In this document: piece by piece, positions 1 to 6,407 of the stretch
How the letters are laid out: each line of letters begins with the position of its first letter
Numbering within the stretch: the first letter of the stretch is position 1
NCBI GenBank assembly: GCA_944368775.1
Contig: CALVXB010000015.1
Location: 1 to 47,786, forward strand
Reading direction: 5' to 3'
Source: an uncultured Clostridia bacterium
GTDB lineage: Bacteria; Bacillota; Clostridia; Christensenellales; Borkfalkiaceae
Length of the DNA stretch: 47,786 nt
Notes under the pieces: generated by a model
Told to the model about the DNA's origin: nothing
The model's database searches: none
What the model saw: only the letters and a program-made list of their open reading frames with translations
Made by a program: the position numbers and the translations under genes

Positions 1-1
1 T

Positions 2-77
2 TGCCCCTTAGCTCAGTCGGTAGAGCATTCGGCTGTTAACCGAAGTGTCGTCAGTTCGAGTCTGTCAGGGGCAGCCA
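2..77 (+). tRNA. tRNA-Asn (GTT anticodon)
   Basis: A complete cloverleaf is visible. The acceptor arms TGCCCCT (2-8) and AGGGGCA (67-73) pair perfectly, the anticodon loop reads CTGTTAA with anticodon GTT (Asn), and the T arm holds TTCGAGT. Discriminator G74 is followed by an encoded CCA at 75-77. The transcript runs straight into a strong terminator hairpin. Its promoter lies before the window start. Confidence 0.96.
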
Positions 78-112
78 AAAAAGCCACACCAGTACGCTGG
101 TGTGGCTTTTTT
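77..112 (+). terminator. Rho-independent terminator of tRNA-Asn
   Basis: The stem AGCCACACCAG (82-92) and its complement (97-107) enclose a TACG tetraloop and are followed by TTTTTT. The A run at 77-82 pairs with the T run. The perfect pairing continues outwards, so that 64-92 is the exact reverse complement of 97-125, which takes in the 3' end of the tRNA. Confidence 0.9.
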
Positions 113-125
113 GGCTGCCCCTGAC

Positions 126-276
126 CATTAGGAGAACTGAAGTTCGTGCACGAAGTGCTTTGCGCCGCAGGCGCAAGCCCTGTCAGGGGCAGGGGTTTTG
201 CGCGCCGTGCGCCGCGCTTCGCGGCGGCAGGGCGGCAGCCGCGCCGACCGTTGACAAATTTCTAAATATTTTCCCA
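126..276. other. Gap between tRNA terminator and ABC-transporter promoter
   Basis: No credible gene is seen. A 13-base copy of the tRNA 3' end (62-74) recurs in direct orientation at 180-192, and a 12-base palindrome TTCGTGCACGAA sits at 143-154. Together with the inverted copy at 113-125 this looks like remnant tRNA-end material, possibly a scar of past integration (inference). Confidence 0.4.
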
Positions 277-305
277 TTGACAAACGCACATGGATATGTT
301 AAAAT
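277..305 (+). promoter_or_regulatory. Sigma-A-type promoter for the ABC/FtsX gene
   Basis: The -35 TTGACA at 277-282 and -10 TAAAAT at 300-305 are separated by 17 bases. It lies about 50 bases upstream of the ABC transporter start, in an AT-rich pocket that stands out from the surrounding GC-rich DNA. Confidence 0.75.
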
Positions 306-356
306 AAAATAGAGCCATTATGCAAAATCGATAAATATAGGAGGCTTGGAGGGAAA

Positions 357-3095
357 ATGTTAGAGCTGAAAAATGTTTCCAAGACATACGGCGGTAATGG
401 GGTGCAGACGCGCGCGCTGCGCGGCGTCAGCATCCGCTTCCCCGTGCGGGGCATGGTGTTCGTCGTGGGCAAGAGCGGGTGTGGAAAGTCGACATTGCTG
501 CACGTTTTGGGCGGCCTGGACCGCGCCGACGAGGGCGAGCTTGTTGTGGACGGGGCGAGCAGCAAGCGCTTCCGCCCCGCCGACTACGACCGCTACCGCA
601 ACGAAAAGGTCGGGTTTGTCTTTCAGGAATACAATTTATTTGAAAATTTCACCGTGCGCGCCAACGTGCAGCTCGCGCTCGACCTGCAAAATAAGCGCGC
701 CGCGGGGGGGGGGATCGACGATATCCTCGCCGAGGTAGACCTGCGTGAGAAGGCCGAACAGAAGGCGAGCACCCTGTCCGGCGGCGAAAAGCAGCGCGTC
801 GCCATCGCGCGTGCGCTGGTCAAGGATCCGCAGATCGTCCTTGCCGACGAGCCGACGGGCGCGCTGGACGCGGCGAGCGGCGACCAGGTGATGGCGCTGC
901 TCAAAAAATTGTCCCGCGACAGGCTGGTGGTCGTCGTCTCGCACGACGAGGAGCGCGCCGCGCGGTATGCCGACCGCATCATCCGCATGCGCGACGGCGC
1001 GGTCATCGAAGACGTCACCCTCTCCGCCCCGCAGGGCGGGGCGGAGGACGCCGCTCAAATCGCCGCACAAGAAGCCGCCGAACGCGCGGCAGCAAAGGCC
1101 GCCGGGGCGGCCGCCCCGCCTCGTCGCGGTGCGCACCTGCCCGCGCGGCACGCGCTGCGGCTGGGGCTGCGCAGCGTCAAGGCGCGGCCCGTCCGCCTCG
1201 CCTTCACCATATTTTTGTCCTTCGTAGCCTTTCTGTGCTTTGCCATGCTCTCGACCTCCCTCTTTTACGACGAGCAGCGCACGGCCGCCCAAACCATCTC
1301 CGCCGCCGAGCGCACCTATCTGCAGACGTCCAAGGCGTATGTTCGCGAGCAGATGTGCTATCGCGCGGGCGAGCTCGAGTCGGTCACCGAGCAGACGCTC
1401 GCGACGGGCTACACCGCCGCCGAGGTGCAGGCGTTCGCCCAAACGTACCCGGGGTCGGTCGCCGTCCTCAAGCTTTCGGACAGCGCTTCCATCGACGGGC
1501 TCAGCCTCTCGGAGCAGCAAGACTACTTCTATCAGGACGACGTGCGTGGGCTGGCGCTGGTCAACGATTGGATGCAGTGGCTGGCGGGCGGCGCGCCCCG
1601 TTCTGCCGACGAGATCGCCGTCAGCGACTTCCTCTTTGAGGCGTTTGAAGTCGGCACATGGGAAGTTGGCGGCGAGACGGTCGAAGTGGGCGGCTATGCC
1701 GACCTCATCGGCAGAGAGATCGAACTGCACAAGGGCGGCACGGCGGTGCGCTTTACCGTCAGCGGCGTTTTTGCGGGCGAACGGGTGCCCGAGGAGTACG
1801 CGCAGCTGCGCGAGGATGTGCGCGGCGGCGACATTTGGGAGATGCCGGACGAGTGCTACGGTTGGCGGGATGTGCTCGCCTCCGGCCTGTACGCCGTGGC
1901 GGCGCTCACCGAGGATGGGCTCGCGCGCAGCGCGCCGCTCGTCGAGGCGTGCTGCCGCGGCGACGTCAACGAGCTCGACCGCTTCCTGCATAACCCGAAC
2001 GACGTCTCGCTCCGCCTCGCGCAGAGCGGGCAGTCGGGGACTTCGGGGGCGGAGTACAGCCGCGTCGCGCCCTATGCCGACTGCACGGGCAACGGCGTAT
2101 GCGAGGTGTACTCGCTCGCGGGCGAGCCGCTCGCCGCGCTGGAGGAGGGCAGCGTCGGCATCCGCGCCTTCGAGTACGCCTACCTCGTCGATTGGCTGTT
2201 CGACGACTACTTCGCGGCGGCGGGGGAGAGTGCCGCCGTCGACAGAGCAGAGTACGACGCCGTCAAGATCGACCTCATCGACGAGGAGGGCGGCGTGCAG
2301 GGCGTGCTCGAAAATTTGGCCCGCCTGCGGGAGATGATGGCGCGCTGCTCCATCGCCGAGCCCGCCCTCCTTTTGGAGGGGGCGAACGGGGAGAGCTATA
2401 CCGCGAGCATCGCCGGCATCTTTACGATGGATGGCAACGTGAGCGCGCTGTATCTCTCCGACGACTTGTTTGAAGCGCTGTACAAGGGCGAAGACGGCGA
2501 CCTGCGTTACGCGTTCGAGACGCGGTACGCCGTGCCGGAAAGCGCGCCGTACACGGCGCTGTATGTCCCCGCCGCCTATGTGGAAGATGCCGTCGCCGCG
2601 GCGTATGCCGTCGAGGATGACGACGCGACCGTCCTCCTCGTCGACCCCCTCTACGACGCCGTGCTCGCCGCGTCCGAGACCATGCAGGCGTACTTTTTGC
2701 TCTTCCTCATTGCGGGGTGCGTGCTCGGCGCGTTCGCCCTGCTGCTGCTCGGCAACTTCATCTCCGCCTCCATCGCCGCACAAAAGCGCGAGATCGGCGT
2801 GCTGCGCGCGCTGGGCGCGCGCACGGCGGACGTGTTCGCCATCTTTTTGGTGGAGGGCGTCTTTGTCGCCCTCGTCTGCGCGCTGCTCTGCTTCGCTGCC
2901 GCGCCCATCCTGTGCGGCCTGCTCAACGTCTTCGCCATCGAGGTCATCGTGCAGGCGCCCGTGCGCCTGTTCGTGTTCGGCCCGCTGTCGGCGCTGCTCG
3001 TCTTGCTGTGCGCGCTGCTCGCGGCCGCCGTCGCCACCGCCGTGCCCGTCGGCATCTACTCCCGCCGTTCCCCCGCGCAGGGCATCCGCGCGTGA
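357..3095 (+). CDS. ABC transporter, fused ATPase and FtsX/MacB-like permease
   Basis: A 912-residue membrane protein with an ATPase domain at about 1-225 and an FtsX/MacB-type permease after it. The ATPase has Walker A GKSGCGKST (38-46), signature LSGGEKQ (from 140), Walker B VLADE (161-165) and switch H196. Membrane segments are near 283-305 and three more at the C-terminus, around a long, poorly conserved extracytoplasmic domain of about 470 residues. The domain order matches MacB. Known relatives power lipoprotein or peptide export or mechanotransmission; the substrate here cannot be read. The start is supported by GGAGG upstream of ATG. A run of ten G (704-713) lies in the ATPase coding region and could slip. 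No partner permease or two-component system is adjacent. Confidence 0.85.
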   Translation: MLELKNVSKTYGGNGVQTRALRGVSIRFPVRGMVFVVGKSGCGKSTLLHVLGGLDRADEGELVVDGASSKRFRPADYDRYRNEKVGFVFQEYNLFENFTVRANVQLALDLQNKRAAGGGIDDILAEVDLREKAEQKASTLSGGEKQRVAIARALVKDPQIVLADEPTGALDAASGDQVMALLKKLSRDRLVVVVSHDEERAARYADRIIRMRDGAVIEDVTLSAPQGGAEDAAQIAAQEAAERAAAKAAGAAAPPRRGAHLPARHALRLGLRSVKARPVRLAFTIFLSFVAFLCFAMLSTSLFYDEQRTAAQTISAAERTYLQTSKAYVREQMCYRAGELESVTEQTLATGYTAAEVQAFAQTYPGSVAVLKLSDSASIDGLSLSEQQDYFYQDDVRGLALVNDWMQWLAGGAPRSADEIAVSDFLFEAFEVGTWEVGGETVEVGGYADLIGREIELHKGGTAVRFTVSGVFAGERVPEEYAQLREDVRGGDIWEMPDECYGWRDVLASGLYAVAALTEDGLARSAPLVEACCRGDVNELDRFLHNPNDVSLRLAQSGQSGTSGAEYSRVAPYADCTGNGVCEVYSLAGEPLAALEEGSVGIRAFEYAYLVDWLFDDYFAAAGESAAVDRAEYDAVKIDLIDEEGGVQGVLENLARLREMMARCSIAEPALLLEGANGESYTASIAGIFTMDGNVSALYLSDDLFEALYKGEDGDLRYAFETRYAVPESAPYTALYVPAAYVEDAVAAAYAVEDDDATVLLVDPLYDAVLAASETMQAYFLLFLIAGCVLGAFALLLLGNFISASIAAQKREIGVLRALGARTADVFAIFLVEGVFVALVCALLCFAAAPILCGLLNVFAIEVIVQAPVRLFVFGPLSALLVLLCALLAAAVATAVPVGIYSRRSPAQGIRA

Positions 3096-3953
3096 CGCCG
3101 CAAAGTCCGCCGAACGGTCGCAAACGCCCGCCCCGAACTTGCCCGCCGCGCCGCGCCCCCGGGCCTGCCCGCCGCGGTGAACGTCTGGACGCAGGACGGG
3201 CGGCAGCACACCCTTGACGTGCAGTGGGATCTGAGCAGCTACGACAAGAGCGTCGCCGGCAGCTACACGATCGTCGGCCACATCATTGCGCCCGACTTCC
3301 GTTTTGACGAAGGCGTTTCCGACGTCATCGAAGCGCAGGTGGATATCGTCGAGCAGATCCAGGGCACGGCGGATATCGTGTTCGTGCTCGATATTTCGAA
3401 CTCTATGTCCGATGATATAGCAAATGTCAAGGACAATATCATCGAGTTCTCGCAGCGGCTCGAAGAGCAGGGCGTATCCGCGCGCTGGTCGGCGGTCACG
3501 TTTAGCGACTTTACATCCGGCGTCTACGAAGAGTCGAAGATCATTCAAAACGGCGCATCCGATTGGTTTATTTCCGCAGATGAGTATAAGGAGGCGTTCG
3601 GCACGATCGATACGAGATGGGGCGGCGATAATCCTGAAGCATCTGTCGATGGGTTGATGTTGGCAAATACGCTGACGACCCGCCAGGATGCCCGCGTGTT
3701 CTACATCCTGCTGACCGATTGCAGCTATAAAAACGACAACAACCACGGCGTTTCGGGCATGACGGAGGCGACGGATATTTTGGCCGACAGGGGCGTAAAC
3801 GTCAGCGTGGTCACCTCGAGTACGTATAAGAGCTACTATACCGATCTGTACGAGAGTACGGGCGGCGTCTACTGCAATATCAAGGACGGCAATTTCAGCC
3901 AGGATCTCATGGACCATCTGGTTCCCATCATTTTCGGTGAAGTGATCGCCTGA
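3096..3953 (+). pseudogene. 5'-truncated Ig-like plus VWA domain protein
   Basis: The frame stays open from the ABC stop codon onwards; the first possible start is GTG at 3177 (258 residues), with no Shine-Dalgarno and no signal peptide. The N-terminal part resembles a bacterial Ig-like domain of group 4, with the typical 'V-T-x-D-G ... V-x-W-D ... Y-x-x-S-x-A-G-x-Y-T' pattern. It is followed by a von Willebrand A domain with an apparently intact MIDAS: DISNS, a downstream T in AVTFSD, and D in LLTDCS. Such proteins are usually secreted adhesins with N-terminal secretion signals. Here the 5' end appears lost and the remnant abuts the ABC gene. Codon use in the second half is less GC-rich than in the neighbours. 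It may instead be a short intracellular VWA protein starting at 3177. Confidence 0.6.
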
Positions 3954-3981
3954 TCGCCTCGCGCATACGTGTACAATGGCT

Positions 3982-4013
3982 GCCGCCCCCGAAGTGCTTC
4001 GGGGGCGGCGTTT
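3982..4013 (+). terminator. Terminator-like hairpin after the VWA gene
   Basis: GCCGCCCCCGAAG (3982-3994) pairs with CTTCGGGGGCGGC (3997-4009) around a 2-base gap, followed by a weak T run. The stem is strong but the U tract is short, so termination efficiency is uncertain. Confidence 0.6.
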
Positions 4014-4050
4014 GCATATGTGAAAAATTCGGAAGCCGACGGAAAAATAT

Positions 4051-4079
4051 TTGACTTGATCGCGCAAAGGGGATATAAT
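4051..4079 (+). promoter_or_regulatory. Promoter of the DtxR-like regulator
   Basis: TTGACT at 4051-4056 and TATAAT at 4074-4079 with a 17-base spacer. The expected transcription start is near 4086, exactly where the palindrome at 4087-4106 begins, which suggests autoregulation or a 5'-terminal RNA hairpin. Confidence 0.85.
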
Positions 4080-4086
4080 TGGTCAT

Positions 4087-4106
4087 GAGTTCGCAATAGC
4101 GAACTC
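4087..4106. promoter_or_regulatory. Palindrome GAGTTCGC-AATA-GCGAACTC (family copy 1)
   Basis: Perfect 8-base arms around a 4-base centre, placed from about +1 to +20 and ending just before AAAGGAGG. Its core GTTCGC-N4-GCGAAC recurs at 4906, 39672 and 39780 and imperfectly at 43647 and 43677. A degenerate copy (GTTTGC-ATAT-GTGAAA) lies at 4010-4025. Repressor operator and leader hairpin are both possible. Confidence 0.65.
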
Positions 4107-4123
4107 AAAAAAGGAGGCGCGCG

Positions 4124-4156
4124 ATGGAACGGATGGCAGAGGAGGGAAAGCGATGA
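4124..4156 (+). CDS. Possible 10-residue leader peptide
   Basis: A small reading frame (MERMAEEGKR) begins 7 bases after a strong AAGGAGG and ends with a TGA that overlaps the ATG of the regulator as ATGA. The regulator has its own GGAGGG inside this frame. The layout is that of a translationally coupled leader, but a frame this short could arise by chance. Confidence 0.35.
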   Translation: MERMAEEGKR

Positions 4157-4617
4157 CGGCGGCAGAACTCAGGTATATGATCGCCCTGCACGCGCTGCAA
4201 AAGGAGGGCGCGTGCGTGCGGGGGAGCGACCTCGCGAGCAAGATGGGCGTATCCAAAGTGAGTGCGTACAGGATGTGCGAGCGGCTCAAATCGCACGCGC
4301 TGCTGCTCGGCTCGGGCGAGGGCAGCCTCGCGCTGACCGCGCGGGGAGAGGAATTGCTCGCCGAGTACGAGCCATGCATCGCCTTTGTGCGCGAAAAATT
4401 AGAAGAGCGCTGCCGCACGCCCAAAAACATTGCCGCGCGCGAGGCGGTCGACCTCATCTGCGCGGTGGGGGAGGGCAGCCGCGCCGCCCTCGTCGGCTAT
4501 CTGCGGGGGCGTGCAGACCACAAACAAACGAATACAGACCACAAGCAAACGAGTACAGACGGAGGGTCGGCGAGTATAGATTGCGGGCGCGGGCAAGCGC
4601 CTTCAAATCACAGATAA
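4153..4617 (+). CDS. Divergent DtxR-like winged-helix regulator
   Basis: A 154-residue predicted DNA-binding protein. Residues 1-75 form a winged helix resembling the DtxR family and align with the DtxR-type protein at 30513 in this window: shared pattern 'xVRxxDl...v.kss.sR' and 'LT.xGxe' in the wing. The helical region after it lacks the usual metal ligands: the H of 'ERH' is P and the 'C..EH' cluster is absent. It may therefore sense something other than Fe or Mn. The last ~35 residues come from a degenerate repeat tract and are probably not part of the fold. It sits directly upstream of the haem operon and has a GTTCGC-N4-GCGAAC palindrome on its own transcription start, so it is the leading candidate to bind that motif (inference). 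Confidence 0.65.
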   Translation: MTAAELRYMIALHALQKEGACVRGSDLASKMGVSKVSAYRMCERLKSHALLLGSGEGSLALTARGEELLAEYEPCIAFVREKLEERCRTPKNIAAREAVDLICAVGEGSRAALVGYLRGRADHKQTNTDHKQTSTDGGSASIDCGRGQAPSNHR

Positions 4618-4745
4618 AGGCGGGCAGAGCGCGGACAAGAGCGGGCAGAGCGCGGACAAGCGCGTTCTGACTGCGAGCAGGCGCGTTCTGACTGCGGGCA
4701 GGCGAGTACAGATTGCGGGCGCGGGCAGGCGGGGCGCGGGCAAAA
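4510..4745. repeat. Degenerate short tandem repeats
   Basis: The stretch is built from imperfect units of roughly 16-27 bases, for example CGCGTTCTGACTGCGAGCAG followed by the same unit with one change, GCGGGCAGAGCGCGGACAAG twice, and CGAGTACAGATTGCGGGCG variants at 4548, 4574 and 4703. The first ~108 bases encode the low-complexity tail of the regulator at 4153; the rest is non-coding. Confidence 0.7.
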
Positions 4746-4791
4746 CGGCCCCCGGCTCGCCACAAACAGGTCGGAGCTTTTTGTATTTTTT

Positions 4792-4819
4792 CAATCAGTT
4801 AGCCATGGCTAACTGATTG
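4792..4819. promoter_or_regulatory. Perfect 28-bp palindrome overlapping the -35 of the haem operon
   Basis: Positions 4792-4805 are the exact reverse complement of 4806-4819, centred on CCATGG. Each arm contains GTTAGCC, which resembles the half-site of DtxR/IdeR iron boxes (GTTAG...CTAAC), although the central spacing is longer than in the canonical 19-bp box. It covers the first bases of the -35 element at 4817, an ideal place for repression. The most obvious binder is the DtxR-type protein encoded at 30513 (inference). Confidence 0.8.
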
Positions 4820-4846
4820 ACAGAAGGGGCGGCCTTTCATTATAAT
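4817..4846 (+). promoter_or_regulatory. Promoter of the haem-acquisition operon
   Basis: TTGACA at 4817-4822 and TATAAT at 4841-4846 with an 18-base spacer. The 28-bp palindrome overlaps the -35. The 5' leader of about 80 bases contains a GTTCGC-N4-GCGAAC palindrome just before the first gene's ribosome-binding site. Confidence 0.88.
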
Positions 4847-4905
4847 ACAAAAACGGAAAGGGGTAAGAGCCGCGGCGCGGCGTGCTCCTTCAATTTCAAA
4901 CGCTG

Positions 4906-4921
4906 GTTCGCCTATGCGAAC
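4906..4921. promoter_or_regulatory. GTTCGC-CTAT-GCGAAC palindrome (family copy 2)
   Basis: Perfect 6-base arms in the leader of the haem operon, three bases before AGGAG of the lipoprotein gene at 4933. It shares both arms with the sites at 4089, 39672 and 39780. Confidence 0.7.
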
Positions 4922-4932
4922 AAAGGAGTGCT

Positions 4933-5508
4933 ATGAAAAAGTTATTGGCTGCGGTCACCCTGCTGCTGACAGGGTGCCTGGCGGCGTTTGCCGGCTGTGC
5001 GCCCGCCCCCGGTACGTATTCTGTCGACGCATCGCTCAGCTGCTACGTCGCGGCGATGGGCGGCGTCGAGTTCGGCGCGCCGCTCATGACGGATACCGAA
5101 TACAACATCGCGGAGGACGGCACGCAGACGCTCACCCTCTACTTTACCAAGAGCAGCGTGACCATCTATTCCATCACCTGTTACACCTTCATCGACCCCG
5201 CGCCTACCGTCGGCGAGACGCCCGAGGAGGGGCAGCCGGAAAACGGCACCATCGGCTACTATGACGGCGACACGGTCGTCACCGAGGGCGTTACATACAC
5301 GCTCAGCGAGGATACGGCGCCCAACCCTGCGGAGGAGGAGGTGCACTACGTCGACTCGATCACCTTCCCGATCGAAGAAAAGGCGGACACCTACGAGCTC
5401 ACGCTGTTCATCAACTCCAACGTCATGGGCGTGCAGTTCACCAAGGGCGGGTATGCCGCGACGCTGACCGTCGATTGGGATAGCGTGACCGAAAAGGAGG
5501 CCGCATGA
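4933..5508 (+). CDS. Small lipoprotein with a putative haem-capture domain
   Basis: A 191-residue secreted protein. The signal peptide ends in lipobox candidates LTGC (C15) or FAGC (C22), so it is probably anchored to the membrane face. The start is set by AGGAG seven bases upstream. The mature part is a single predicted all-beta domain that recurs in the LRR lipoprotein at 8209 (residues ~131-308). Shared blocks include 'AMGGVEFG', 'VTIY.(I/V)TC.TFIDPA', 'IGYYD', 'VTEGVTYTLS', 'ELT...INS.VMG.QF' and a closing 'ATLT'. I do not recognise this as a named family. Its place as first gene before an IsdE-like protein suggests haem capture and hand-over, like NEAT proteins, but no NEAT YxxxY motif is visible. 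It overlaps the next gene by 4 bases. Confidence 0.8.
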   Translation: MKKLLAAVTLLLTGCLAAFAGCAPAPGTYSVDASLSCYVAAMGGVEFGAPLMTDTEYNIAEDGTQTLTLYFTKSSVTIYSITCYTFIDPAPTVGETPEEGQPENGTIGYYDGDTVVTEGVTYTLSEDTAPNPAEEEVHYVDSITFPIEEKADTYELTLFINSNVMGVQFTKGGYAATLTVDWDSVTEKEAA

Positions 5509-6404
5509 ACAAGCTGAAGGTTGGCGCCTTGGCGCTCTCGTGCGCGCTGGCGCTGTCTGTGGGCGGATGCGCGCTGGACGGAGAGCGCGGCGAGCCGTAC
5601 GGCATCGCCACCACGTCGATGGCGGTCTGCCAGATCCTCGACAGGCTGGAGATCGACGAAGTCGTCGGCATCCCCAACGCCGCGGAGGACATCGATCTCC
5701 CCGCGCGCTACGAGGGGGTGCGCACCATCGGCAACGCCATGACGCCGGATATGGAAATTTTGAGCCAGATCAACCCCGAGGTCGTCATCGTGCCGCGCAC
5801 GCTGGAGGCGGGGCTGTCCGAGCAGTTCGACAACGCGGGCATCGAGGCGATGTACTTCGACCTCTCGAGCGTAGAGGGCATGTACGACGACATCGACGCG
5901 CTCGGCGCATTGTACGGGCGCGAGGAGCAGGCCGCGGCGCTGCGGGCGGAGTATGAGAGCTACGTCGCCGAAAACAGCATCAAGACGGACGACCCCGACA
6001 CCGTGCTCATCCTGATGGCGTACCCGGGGCGGTTCTATCTTATCGTGACGGCAGATTCGTACGTCGGCAACCTCATCGGGCTCGCGGGCGGCGAGGTCGT
6101 CTATGACGAAAACTACGTTTCCGACGGTTCGGGCGTGGCGGCGGTCAACCCCGAGCACATGGTGCAGACGGACCCCGACAAGATCGTCATCTTTGCCCAC
6201 TACGACGAGGAAAACGCCTTCGCTTATATGCGTGAAGAGATCGCCACGGGCGAGATCTGGAAGAGCTTCCGCGCCGTGCAGGAGGGCGAAGTGTACTACC
6301 TCTCGTCGGAAGACGGCTTCGGCATGAGCTGCAACCTCGGCTGGTACGATTCTTTCGACTATCTCACCGACGTCGTGTTCGCAGACGAAGCAGAGGCAGT
6401 CTGA
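5505..6404 (+). CDS. isdE: IsdE-like haem-binding lipoprotein of an ABC transporter
   Basis: A 299-residue substrate-binding lipoprotein with lipobox VGGC (C22). It aligns along its length with Staphylococcus aureus IsdE as I recall that sequence: 'ATTxxA...LDxLEI', 'LPxRYxxV..IGxxMxPD', 'SYxGxLxxxAGGE', 'IWKxFxAV' and 'FGxxxN'. The two axial haem-ligand positions of IsdE (Met78, His229) correspond here to M79 in GNAMTPD and H232 in FAHYDEE. This makes haem the best-supported substrate, against ferric siderophore or cobalamin. It would take haem from the surface lipoproteins and pass it to the permease. It overlaps the lipoprotein gene before it (ATGA) and lies 3 bases before the permease gene. 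Confidence 0.9.
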   Translation: MNKLKVGALALSCALALSVGGCALDGERGEPYGIATTSMAVCQILDRLEIDEVVGIPNAAEDIDLPARYEGVRTIGNAMTPDMEILSQINPEVVIVPRTLEAGLSEQFDNAGIEAMYFDLSSVEGMYDDIDALGALYGREEQAAALRAEYESYVAENSIKTDDPDTVLILMAYPGRFYLIVTADSYVGNLIGLAGGEVVYDENYVSDGSGVAAVNPEHMVQTDPDKIVIFAHYDEENAFAYMREEIATGEIWKSFRAVQEGEVYYLSSEDGFGMSCNLGWYDSFDYLTDVVFADEAEAV

Positions 6405-6407
6405 TCT

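Noticed and set aside
4010..4025. GTTTGC-ATAT-GTGAAA as another copy of the GTTCGC palindrome
   Set aside because: Three of twelve arm positions differ from the consensus and it overlaps the end of the terminator stem; kept only as a possible degenerate member.
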